This document shows positions 1-7,681 of a stretch of 27,500 bases of DNA, piece by piece; the first letter of the stretch is position 1, and each line of letters opens with the position of its first letter. Position numbers and translations under genes: made by a program. A model generated the notes under the pieces. That model searched no databases. It was not told the origin of the DNA and saw nothing but the letters and a program-made list of their open reading frames with translations. This DNA comes from Zygnema cylindricum (taxonomy: Eukaryota; Streptophyta; Zygnematophyceae; Zygnematales; Zygnemataceae): contig JBBHKE010001708.1 of assembly GCA_037447655.1 (NCBI GenBank), forward strand, positions 1-27,500, in the 5' to 3' direction.

Positions 1-65
1 GGGACGGAGGGAGGGGGGCAGCCATGAAAAGTAATACAGTTTTAGGGTTCAGTTAAACTATTTCA

Positions 66-1420
66 TTTTTTTTTTTTTTTTTTGTTGCAGCCTCTGTGGT
101 CGAATCCGAGTCGAAGACTTTCCCACGTGTTCGTACAAAAAGTACATAAATCGTACATAATTTGGCCAAGTAGCTCTAAATTTATGTACGGATACATAAC
201 TGTTTTGGATCGAGCTAAACCGGATTCTGTCAGTTCGGTTTTAAAGATTCGCAAACTATTTAAACCGTAATGGTTCGGTTGGACCGATTTTAATTTCCGC
301 TGGTCGGTTTTTATCGAGCCAAACCCGGTTTGAATCGTTGTACAGATTTTTCTTTTCAACACATGTTTGCTCCCAAAACTCATCCCAAGACTTTGACATT
401 CTATTTAAACATTGAAGTAATAATAGATGCCACCAAAGCCCAACTCTCTTGGTAAGCGGCTGGCGCCAAGGTGTTTTGTAGGACTCAAACCAAGAGCCCC
501 CCAAAATATTGGTAAAGCAACTTATCTACGAGCGAGGAGGCCTTCCGAGAAATCAACAATACCGTGGCCGACCAGTTGGTGTACAATCCTAAAGAGGCGA
601 TCATCAAATTCGGAAAGAGAGTAACGGAGAGAAGAGTTGGGGGATAAAGTGTGAACTAAGAATAAAGGGCGTTGGGCAAAACAACGAGTTAAGATAGCAA
701 ACGCGACATGTGAATCCGTAATTTTGGGAGGGTCCTCACAATGAGAAAGGTCGTCCAACAATGCGTCTTTAACAAACTGGTAAACAAAATTAAGGCCTCC
801 AATAAGGGAACCTAAAGCCCGTATACCCTCTTGAGGAGTGGAATTGTGAAATCCTAAAGGGGGAGAGAAATTCGATGGTAGGCCATTCGGCCTTTATGGA
901 ACATATTTGGTGACTTTAGCGTAAAGGAGTATCTTAGAAAGCTGCTGTACAAAATGGTGAAAGGCAAGGACAACCCGATCCGACGGGCCTATGATAGAAG
1001 TGTCGTCAACAACTGAAGGGAACAAACAACTTGGAAAAGTCGTAGTCGGTGCTCTTAGAGCTTGTAAGTGAGCGAGAGCAAACAAAGGGGCTCCTACAGA
1101 GTCACCTTGACGAGTACTAGTTACTGATCCCAAAGTGGTAACGTCCCCTATTGGGCCTCCGGTGGGATAAAGCAAGGGGCTGGGTATAAAGTAAAATGCA
1201 CGAACAATAGGGAACAGTTAATTAATAGGAGACGGCGCGTGTCGGAGCTCACGAAAAATGGTGTGGCGATCGACAGTGTTAAAGGCGTTGGCAATGTCGA
1301 TTTGGAGAACCACCCAATCCGAATGTAAGTCAAGAATCGCCTGTAAACCGTGGACGATCGCCTCACAACCTCCTCGTGTTGCGACACCAAACTATGTGGG
1401 GGGAGATGATATTATAAATC
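66..1420 (-). mobile_element. Decayed LINE (non-LTR retrotransposon), 3' part
   Basis: On the minus strand one reading frame runs from about 1391 down to about 450 and reads as the reverse transcriptase of a non-LTR element. A run of 18 T on the plus strand (66-83) would be the poly(A) tail of the same minus-strand element, with roughly 350 bp of 3' untranslated sequence between. No LTR, integrase or endonuclease domain is visible, so this is a 5'-truncated or rearranged copy. The 5' boundary near 1400-1420 is where recognisable protein similarity ends. I could not find convincing target-site duplications. The poly(A) link is inference; the RT identity is from motifs. Confidence 0.75.
522..1391 (-). 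pseudogene. LINE reverse transcriptase fragment with in-frame stops
   Basis: Reading 1391 to 522 in one minus-strand frame gives GVATRGGCEAIVHGLQAIL, then DIANAFNTVDR (RT motif A region), RQGDSVGAPLFAL (motif B region) and VVDDTSIIGP (the catalytic DD of motif C). Downstream come GIRALGSLIGGLNFV and ILTRCFAQRPLFLVHTL, typical of the thumb/connection region of LINE proteins. Stops fall in this frame at 1392-1394 (TAG, just upstream), 1218-1220 (TAA), 894-896 (TAA) and 522-524 (TAA). There is little frameshifting, so decay looks moderate. It cannot make a full-length enzyme. Related proteins are common in plant and algal genomes as far as I recall; a database search would test this. Confidence 0.85.
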
Positions 1421-1475
1421 CCTTTGAAGTTGTAAACACATTAACGTCGTTAGAAGAGAAGTACTGCTTGAACGA

Positions 1476-1543
1476 CTTCTCGAAGATGAGGAGGAATAGG
1501 CGTGTAAAACTTCTCGAATATGAGGAGGAATAGGCGTGTAAAG
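1476..1543. repeat. 34-bp tandem duplication (2 copies)
   Basis: Two adjacent 34-bp copies, 1476-1509 and 1510-1543, differ at only two positions. Each starts with cttctcgaa and contains gaggaggaataggcgtgtaa. They sit at the upstream edge of the LINE remnant, where the protein frame is lost, and are probably a local duplication that helped break the element. Confidence 0.85.
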
Positions 1544-1831
1544 CCGCGGTCTGGTGTAACTCAAATGGTAACATCCTATAACATTAAGATTGCGTACAAA
1601 ATCCCAATCATGGTGAGAGGGGTGGCGTTGGAGGGGGGGAGTGTTGGTAGGAGGCCCATCTTGTGCAGTAGAAGGAGCTGAAATGATCTTGGGACACGCT
1701 TTTACATGTCTACCTCGACCATCACCCATAGTTACTCTCTTATAACAATCTTATGGACTTCGCATCTCTGTCGGCAATCATGGCTGTCCAATCATTTTTT
1801 ATTTTTGTATATTTTCATAATAGTCTATCAG
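1544..1831. other. Stretch without recognisable gene
   Basis: Between the 34-bp duplication and the 22-bp minisatellite I recognise no protein or RNA gene. The sequence is probably further degraded mobile-element DNA. A minus-strand open frame here has no recognisable similarity. Confidence 0.5.
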
Positions 1832-1919
1832 ATTAGCGTGCGAAAAGTACAATATTAACGTGCGAAAAGTACAATATTAGCGTGCGAAAAGTACAAGATT
1901 AGCGTGCGAAAAGCATAGT
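1832..1919. repeat. 22-bp minisatellite, 4 copies
   Basis: Four head-to-tail 22-bp units start at 1832, 1854, 1876 and 1898. The unit contains attagcgtgcgaaaagtac. The first three copies differ by one or two bases and the fourth diverges at its end. There are no unique spacers between units, so this is not a CRISPR array. Each unit holds the word GTGCGAAAA (TTTTCGCAC on the other strand). Confidence 0.9.
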
Positions 1920-2889
1920 ACCTTGAATGCGTTCAGCATCAGATCGACGGCTGCGATTTACTCCACAGAAGTAGGATTTCAAATCCAATGAGGATTCCGT
2001 GTACATCACTACAGTATATACGTCTTTTGGTGTTTTGTCGTTTCTGGTCAAAGAATGGCACCAGATTCATTCAACTGCCGACACAATTTTGCTTTCGAAA
2101 ATAAGTTGTTGCTTCAAATTTTACCGCCAAATTTATCTTAAATTTTACAAATTTGTTTTTTGTTTTTGTGTTCTTTTTTGTTTTTTTTGTTCGTTCTTAT
2201 ACGGAAGATAAAATAGACTAAATTTCAAATAGAATAATATAAGAAATAGAAGTTGACGTCACATTGAGACAGAAGGTATGTCCCTCTGTCTCTCTCTCCC
2301 TCTCTTTTTTTTTTTTGACAGTTCAATATGTTTTCGCACTTAATATTTATACTTTATATACTTTATATATTTATGTATTTAATAATTTATAATTTAAGTT
2401 TCTTCTTTGTGAATAGGACAATGCAAGTTTCTTATCTCCTTCTCTTCCTTGTTATTTTGTTTTATTGATTTTTTTTTTTCTATCTGTCTTATCCAACATT
2501 TATATACATATATATATATTTTTTCCCATTTCATGTTTGCAGGTTGAAATTTGCTATTTTTTTTCTATTTTTGCAATTTTTATTGGGTATTCTCCTTTTA
2601 CTTTTAGGCCAATTTTTGAAGAAACTGATACAAAAAAAAAATAAAAAAAAATGATCGGAATGTCGCAAATTTGGAATCGACAAATTTCAAATTCTACTTT
2701 GGGTCTCGTCGAAAAATCGCATTTGTTTACAAAGGACAAAGAAAAATGGGGTTTTGAAATTTCAAAAACGTTTTTTTTCCTCGTGCTCGAAGCTAAAAAC
2801 CGACGAAAAAATTATTCGAAAAAAAAAATTAACGAAATTGGAAGCATGTGCAGAAAAAGGGTGAGAAATTTTGGCTTTTTTTTGTTTTT
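1920..2889. other. AT-rich stretch without recognisable gene
   Basis: This roughly 1-kb region is AT-rich, with many T or A homopolymers and a short (TA)n run near 2505-2520. A splice-acceptor-like pyrimidine tract ending in GCAG lies at about 2525-2542, and another ending in ACAG at about 2305-2321. An upstream exon of the YRDC-like gene, for example one encoding a transit peptide, could lie here, but I cannot identify one. The longest open frame (2651-2902, plus) has no recognisable family. Confidence 0.4.
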
Positions 2890-3355
2890 TTGTTATTATT
2901 AATCATACTCTTCCTCTCCCTCACTCTCACTCTCTACATCCCCCTCTTCCTTTCCCTCTCTCTCTACCTCTCCCTCTCTCCCTCTCCCTCCCCCTCTTCC
3001 TGTCCCTCTCTCTCCTTCTCTCTCCCTCCTTCCCTCCCTCTCTCTCTCGCCCTCCCTCTCCCTCTCTCTCTCCCTCCCTCTCCCTCTCTCTCTCCCTCTC
3101 TCCCCCTCCCCCTCTCCCTCTCCTTCAAGAAAAAAGAGAAAAAGAAGAAAAAGAGAGAGAAAGAGAAAAAGGGAATGAGAAAAGAGAAAAAGCCCGCTGC
3201 CTCTCTCTCCCTCTCCCTCTCTTTCTTTCTCCCTCTCTTTCTTTCTCCCTCTCCCTCTCTCCCCTATCTCCCTATCCCTCTCCCTCGCCCTCTCCCTCTC
3301 CCTCGCCCTCTCCCTTTCGCTGGCCCTCTCCCTCTCCTTCTCCTAATATTTATTT
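2890..3355 (+). repeat. Pyrimidine-rich (CT/CCCTCT) tract with purine island
   Basis: The plus strand is almost pure C/T, mostly CTCTCC, CCCTCT and CT units. It is interrupted at about 3126-3193 by a run of nearly pure A/G (aagaaaaaagagaaaaagaag and similar), after which the pyrimidine tract resumes. Long open frames across it encode only Ser/Pro/Leu runs and are artefacts of composition. The abrupt switch from pyrimidine to purine on one strand could allow a hairpin or triplex; this is structural inference. Confidence 0.9.
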
Positions 3356-3527
3356 ATGATTTATGTTTATAATTACTTTTTTTCATGGACTATATATCTA
3401 TATTTTTTTTATCACTTTTACTATAAATTTTCTGTTGAAATTGTAATTTTTTTTCTTTTGGAGATATTTGCTAGTTTCTGTTTCAATTTTAAAATTGAAA
3501 AATTGGCAATTTTTTTTTTCCATTCCC
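3356..3527. other. AT-rich spacer inside the pyrimidine region
   Basis: A short AT-rich island (atttatttatgatttatg and similar) separates two pyrimidine blocks. It has no recognisable coding or RNA content. Confidence 0.5.
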
Positions 3528-4090
3528 ACTTCCTCCCTTTTCCCTATCCTTTCTCCCTCTCCTCCTCCCCCTCTTTCCCCTTCTCCCTCCCTCCCTCTCT
3601 CTCTCCCCCTCTCTCCCTCTCTCCCTGTCCCCCCTCTCCTCCTCTTTCCCTTTTTCTCTCTCCTCCTCGCCCTCTCTGTCACCCCCCTTCTTCCCCCTCT
3701 TTACTTTTCTCCTTCCCCGTCTAACTCTTGTTCTCCTCTCCCTCATATCTTCCTCTCTCCCTCTCCCAAACTCCCTCTCTACCGCCCTCCTCTCTCCCTC
3801 TCTCCCTCTTTCCCTCTCCCTCTCCCACTCCCACTCTTTCCCTCTTATCTCTCTTCCCCCCTATCCCTCTCTCCCTCTCTCCCTCCCTGTCTTTCTCCTT
3901 CCCCTCTTGGCCTATCCGTCTCTCTCCCTCTCTCTCCCTGACCTTTTTATTTCTGATTCCACTTATCTTTCCTCGCTGTCCCCCTTTTTCCACATTCTCC
4001 TCCTTCTCATCCTTTCTCTCTTCCTTTCCCTATCTCTGTCTCACTCCTTATCTCCCTCCATTTCCCTATCCTCTCCCTCTCTCAACTTCT
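3528..4090 (+). repeat. Pyrimidine-rich tract, second block
   Basis: This block is a degenerate mix of CCCTCT, CTCCCT, TTCCCC and CTCT words on the plus strand. It is less regular than the core at 5035-5117, suggesting an older, mutated array. The open frames here (Ser/Pro/Leu on plus, Arg/Glu/Gly on minus) are compositional shadows. Confidence 0.9.
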
Positions 4091-4139
4091 TTCTGAAGTA
4101 TAGTATCCTCTCAACCTAATCTTTTTCTCCTACCGGTCA

Positions 4140-4165
4140 AACTTTTTTTTTTTTTTTGTTTGTGA

Positions 4166-4210
<45 letters not shown>

Positions 4211-4785
4211 CTCTCTCTTTCCCTCTTTGTCTCTCGAGCTCCCTCCTCCCCTCCTTTTTGTCTTCTCTCTCCCTCACTATCTGTCCTATTTCTCCCCCGT
4301 CAATGTTCTCTCTCTCTCCCTATTCCTCCTGTGTTCCCCCCCCCCCCTTTGCTCTCCCTCTCCATCTTTATCCCTCCCTCAGTCGCTCTTCCTCTTTTGT
4401 GATTCCTCTCTCTCTCTATCTTACTCTTATTCTCTATCTCGTCCTCTCTCTCCTTCCCTCTACCTCTCCCTTCCTCTCCCTCTCCCTCTCCCTCTCCTTT
4501 ACCCTCCCTCGCCTCTCCTATAGTGTCCTCCTTCAGCAACTCACCTTTATTCTCCTTCCGCCCTCTCCTCTCTCTCCCCTCTTCCTCCCGTCCTCTCTTT
4601 ACCACTCCATCCCTCTCCCGTTCCCTCTTTCTCCCTTTCTCTCTCTCTCTCCCTCTCCCTCCCTCTGTCCGTTCGCAGAATCTCCTCTCTCCCTCATCTG
4701 GAGCCATGGGAGGGCTCTCCCTCTCCCTCTCCCTCAACCTCCTCTCCCTCTCCCTCCCTCTCTCTCCCTCTCCTTCCTGCCCAAA
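4140..4785 (+). repeat. Poly(T), (CT)n and CCCTCT tract upstream of YRDC-like exon 1
   Basis: A poly(T) run (about 4143-4157) is followed by a clean (CT)n microsatellite (about 4168-4206) and then degenerate pyrimidine repeat running into the first recognisable exon of the YRDC-like gene. The tract probably lies in an intron or 5' region of that gene. A splice-acceptor-like end (gttcgcag) is at 4671-4678. Confidence 0.85.
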
Positions 4786-4879
4786 CTAATTATGTGAGTG
4801 CGGCGGTGGAGGTTTTGAAGAGAGAGGAAGTCATCGCTCTTCCCTCCGATACCGTTTATGGATTAGTTGGAGATGCTTG
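4679..4879 (+). CDS. YRDC: YRDC-like exon 1 (first recognisable)
   Basis: The conserved part begins at about 4788 ([19 protein letters not shown]) and ends with GDAC split across the donor TG|GTAAG at 4880 (phase 2). The frame stays open upstream through Ser/Pro codons of the pyrimidine tract. The nearest good acceptor is GCAG at 4675-4678. The left edge is therefore tentative; from 4788 the call is firm. Confidence 0.7.
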
Positions 4880-4886
4880 GTAAGTG

Positions 4887-4917
<31 letters not shown>

Positions 4918-7681
4918 TCTCCCTCTCTCACTTTCTTTTCCCTCTCCCTCTCCTACTCCCTATCCTTCATCCTCTCCCTCCCCCTCTTTCTCTCTCCGTC
5001 TCCTTCTCCCTCTCCCTCTCCCTATCCTTCACCTTCTCCCTCTCCCTCTCCCTCTCCCTCTCCCTCTCCCTCTCCCTCTCCCTCTCCCTCTCCCTCTCCC
5101 TCTCCCTCTCCCTCTCCCTTGCCCTTTCCCTCTCCCTCTCCCTCTCCCTCTCCTACTCCCTATCCTTCTCCCTCTCCCTCTCCCTATCCTTTCACCTTCC
5201 CCCCCCCCCCCCCCCTCCCCCTCCCCCCCTCCCCCCCCCCCTCTTTTTTCCTTCCCCCCCCCCTGTTTTTTTTCGTTCATGTTTTTTTTTTTTGCAGTTC
5301 GAGAAAATCCGTTCAGCGGATTTACGAGATCAAGGGTCGAGATTTGACGAAGCCTTTGGCAGTTTGTGTGGCAGAGATTGCTGACGTGGCAAAATATGCA
5401 TCCACTGAGCATCTGCCACCTGGCATGCTCAGAGATCTCCTGCCTGGACCTGTCACGTTGATACTTCCTAGGGGTACTTTCGGGTATTTTTTTTTTTTTG
5501 GAAGTTTTTGAAGTTGTAAAAAGGACTGTGGAAGGGACAGAAGAGGGACAAATGAGAAGAGAAAACTTTAATTGGCCTTGTCTTTCTTTCCTTTCATGCT
5601 CTTTGTTTTTCGTGCTTTTCCACTTGTCCTTTTCCTCTCTCTCTCTTTCTTGTCCCTTTCTTTTGTGCTTTTCTATTTCCTCTTTTCGTTTTCGGGTCCT
5701 TTGTTACGTCTTTCGCTTTCAACAGGAGAAAATTCTCCATTGGATCAATTTTTAAAATCTGGGATCGAAATTTTTCTTTTGTCCTTTTCTGTTTCTTCTC
5801 CGACTCTTTTTGTCTTTTTTGCTTGCCCTTTTTTTCGTCTTTTTCTCTCGAAAGGAAAATAATTCTCCATTGGATCGGTCTTTAAATCCCGAATAGGAAG
5901 TTTTTTGTCTTTTGCCTTTTGTCTTTTGTATGCTTTTGTTTCTGTTGCTTTTTTTGTCTTCTCTGATTGTCCTCTCTTTCGGCTTTTTCTTTCAGCAGGA
6001 GAAGATTCTCTATTAGATCGATATCTTTAAATCCGGGAATTGGAAGTTTTTTGTCTCTCGTTTTTTTCTTTTCTATGCTTTTGTTTCTGTTGCTTTCTTT
6101 TGTCTTTTCTGATTTTCCTTTCTTTCGGCAGGAGATGATTCGCCATTGGATCGATCGTTAAATCCCGGAATCAAAAGTATCGGAATTCGAATCCCGGATT
6201 CGTTATTTATCCGAGAAGTCGCAAAAAGGTTTAATGGGGCTTTGGCCCTCACGAGTGCGAACACTAGCGGACAAAAAAGTACCGTCAGAACGGAGGAATT
6301 TAAAGATCTTTGGGGGAAATGTGGAGCCGTTTTCGATGGAGGGATTTTGAGGGAGGGGAGGGAGGGATCCACAATTGTGGATCTCACAAAAAAAGGACAA
6401 TTTTCCATTGTACGGAAGGGAAGGTGAGAGAGACGCAAATCCCTTTTTTTTTTTCCTTGATAGTTTGAAGCATAGTTCAAAAGTAGGCGTTTTTATGGTA
6501 GGCCTTTGGTAGGCGCACAAAACTTGACACAAAACTCGCGTAGAGTAAGCATACTGTATGTGTGTGCGTTTGTGCACACTCTTGTACGAACGTACGAATC
6601 GGACGTATGATCATAGTACAGCGCACGCCGCTGGACGAAATTTTTCAGCGAATTGACACGGCGTAGGATGAGTTGTGTTATGGGCTTTTCATGTGATCTT
6701 CTTAGATCGCTACTTTGATCAGCGACCGTCCGATCGTCCAAATCTGACGGTTTAAAATAAAAAATACTTCAAAACTCACAGATTTTTTTTTTTTTGTCCG
6801 AATGTTTTTCAAAATTTAGACATGACGTTTAATTCTCTATCGATCGATGTGCAACTCAACCCTGTTACTATTTTTTTTTCATTTTGCGACCAATACAATA
6901 TGGGTCTTAAGGTCATATTGTATGTTTTACATACAATAGGCATATTGTATGGGCCTACTTTCACCTACTTTTGAACTATGGTTTGAAGTGAAGGTACTAA
7001 TTGAAAATTTCTAATCACACAAAAAAGATCAGAAGTGAGAGTCATAATAGTTTTTGTTTTTTTGTTTTAAACCGATTACGTGTTAAATGTTTTTTCTTGA
7101 CTTTGTATCTTAAGTGCTTAAAATATTTTTTTGAAATTAATTTTGTATCATTTTTCTCAACAAATTTTATTTCGAATGTTAAAAGATAGTAGGTAAATTT
7201 CGAATCTAAAAAGGTAGCCAAAAACTTGTAGAAAATTTTAAATTTATTCTAACAGTGGAAAAATGTTTCTTTTAGCAATCAAAATTATTATTTATTATTA
7301 TTAATTATATTTACTAGTCTTTGGAAGTTTAATATTTGTGTTTTTAATCGATAATGGTTCTTTGAATTCGAAATAATCTCATATTATAAAGAAGGGTCCT
7401 GGATACATTAGTTGGACGATTTGTGGAAATTTCAATTTTTTTTAATTAAATGGTTCCGAAATGGAAAACTATTTTTTTGGTTTTTTTTTCTTTTTTTTTT
7501 TTTTTCTGGGGAATTGGCATTGTCTCGTGTCTTTTTTCTTTTTCCAATTTTTTTTTTTGTTGAAATAAGAATAATAGTAATAATAATTACTTTTTTTTTT
7601 CTTTTGGGCAGCGCATTGGTCGAAACTGTTACTATTCTTCGCGAAAAGTACAAACTTCAAGAAATTACTTCAAGTGACTAA
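4679..7681 (+). CDS. YRDC: YRDC/Sua5-family L-threonylcarbamoyladenylate synthase (4 visible exons)
   Basis: The enzyme makes threonylcarbamoyl-AMP from threonine, bicarbonate and ATP for t6A37 modification of ANN-decoding tRNAs. Exons are 4679(?)-4879, 5298-5473, 6132-6423 and 7612-7681; junction phases agree throughout and all introns are GT-AG. Family marks are [10 protein letters not shown] near the N-terminus, [15 protein letters not shown] (the KxR substrate-binding motif), [30 protein letters not shown] (the SxN motif), GSTIVDL and a short C-terminal helix ending at TAA 7679-7681. It has only the YrdC domain, without the extra Sua5 C-terminal domain. The true start is unresolved: no ATG lies in frame between 4524 and 4791, so at least one upstream exon, perhaps with a targeting peptide, is expected. 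The wording of the motifs is close to plant YRDC proteins. The gene converges on the calcium-channel gene. Confidence 0.93.
4882..5280 (+). repeat. Intron 1 pyrimidine array: (CT)n, (CCCTCT)n and poly(C)
   Basis: Nearly all of intron 1 (4880-5297) is pyrimidine. It holds (CT)n at about 4888-4912, a very regular 6-bp (CCCTCT)n core at about 5035-5117, and C-runs of up to 17 at 5199-5271 separated by single T. The minus strand there is a string of G-runs, so a G-quadruplex (minus) or i-motif (plus) is possible. The intron ends in poly(T)-GCAG at 5297. Confidence 0.92.
5298..5473 (+). CDS. YRDC: YRDC-like exon 2
   Basis: This exon encodes [20 protein letters not shown] through [12 protein letters not shown]. 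It contains the KxR motif that contacts substrate in YrdC structures and the conserved LLPGPVT. The acceptor is poly(T)GCAG at 5297. The donor is G|GTACTT at 5474, leaving one base that joins GA of exon 3 to make Gly. The phase check with both neighbours succeeds. Confidence 0.95.
5704..6180 (+). repeat. Tandem copies of the intron 2/exon 3 junction (3 decoys plus the real one)
   Basis: A unit of about 129-144 bp is repeated four times. Each has a pyrimidine tract, a (C/A)AG acceptor and the start of exon 3 (attctccattggatc...tttaaatcc). Acceptor AGs end at 5725, 5854, 5998 and 6131; only the last leads into the full exon. Copy 1 would read [17 protein letters not shown] in phase. Copy 2 meets TAA almost at once and copy 3 stops after ten codons. 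The spacer text (atgcttttgtttctgttgct and similar) is shared between copies 3 and 4. This looks like a tandem duplication that has since decayed. Confidence 0.88.
6132..6423 (+). CDS. YRDC: YRDC-like exon 3
   Basis: This exon encodes [20 protein letters not shown], then [14 protein letters not shown], a charged linker, [19 protein letters not shown] and FSIVRKG. SAN-SG is the YrdC nucleotide-binding signature. Acceptor CGGCAG ends at 6131. Donor AG|GTGAGA at 6424 is in phase 2 and joins C of exon 4 to give Ser. Confidence 0.95.
6471..6980. mobile_element. hAT-like MITE with 8-bp target-site duplication, in YRDC intron 3
   Basis: The element starts at 6471 with catagttcaaaagtagg and ends at 6980 with its exact reverse complement. 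These are 17-bp perfect terminal inverted repeats, 18 of 19 when extended. Immediately outside lie identical 8-bp direct repeats, gtttgaag at 6463-6470 and 6981-6988. An 8-bp duplication and a repeat starting with A at position 2 and G at position 5 (C-A-T-A-G) are hallmarks of hAT transposons. At 510 bp with no transposase frame, it is a non-autonomous element. It lies wholly within intron 3 (6424-7611), so it should be spliced out. Confidence 0.85.
6916..6938. repeat. 10-bp-stem hairpin inside the MITE
   Basis: tattgtatgt and acatacaata form a perfect 10-bp stem with a 3-nt TTT loop. A third related word (catattgtatg) follows at about 6941-6951 and an inverted one (acaatatg) lies at about 6895-6902. 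These are probably subterminal repeats of the element. Confidence 0.85.
7612..7681 (+). CDS. YRDC: YRDC-like exon 4 (C-terminus)
   Basis: After the acceptor cttttgggcag the exon reads [19 protein letters not shown] and ends at TAA 7679-7681. The first base completes Ser with exon 3. Plant homologues end in a similar short helix after a Gly-Ser pair, which supports the junction across the 1.2-kb intron 3. Confidence 0.9.

Noticed and set aside
82-270. Plus-strand open frame following a poly(T)-GTTGCAG acceptor-like site
   Set aside because: It has no recognisable domain, and the poly(T) is better explained as a minus-strand LINE tail.
1832-1919. CRISPR array
   Set aside because: The repeats are directly adjacent, with no unique spacers, in a eukaryotic context.
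2651-2902. 83-codon plus-strand open frame, possible upstream exon of the YRDC-like gene
   Set aside because: It is Lys/Phe-rich with no family resemblance, and no junction can be placed that joins it convincingly to exon 1.
2848-5511. Very long open frames (Ser/Pro/Leu-rich on plus; Arg/Glu/Gly-rich on minus)
   Set aside because: They are open only because C/T repeats lack stop codons. All frames show the same low-complexity pattern. Only the ends (from about 4788, and 5298-5473) hold real YrdC sequence.
7412-7611. Upstream extension of YRDC exon 4 as a coding exon
   Set aside because: The frame is T-rich Phe/Leu text typical of an intron end. The GCAG acceptor at 7611 restores phase with exon 3.
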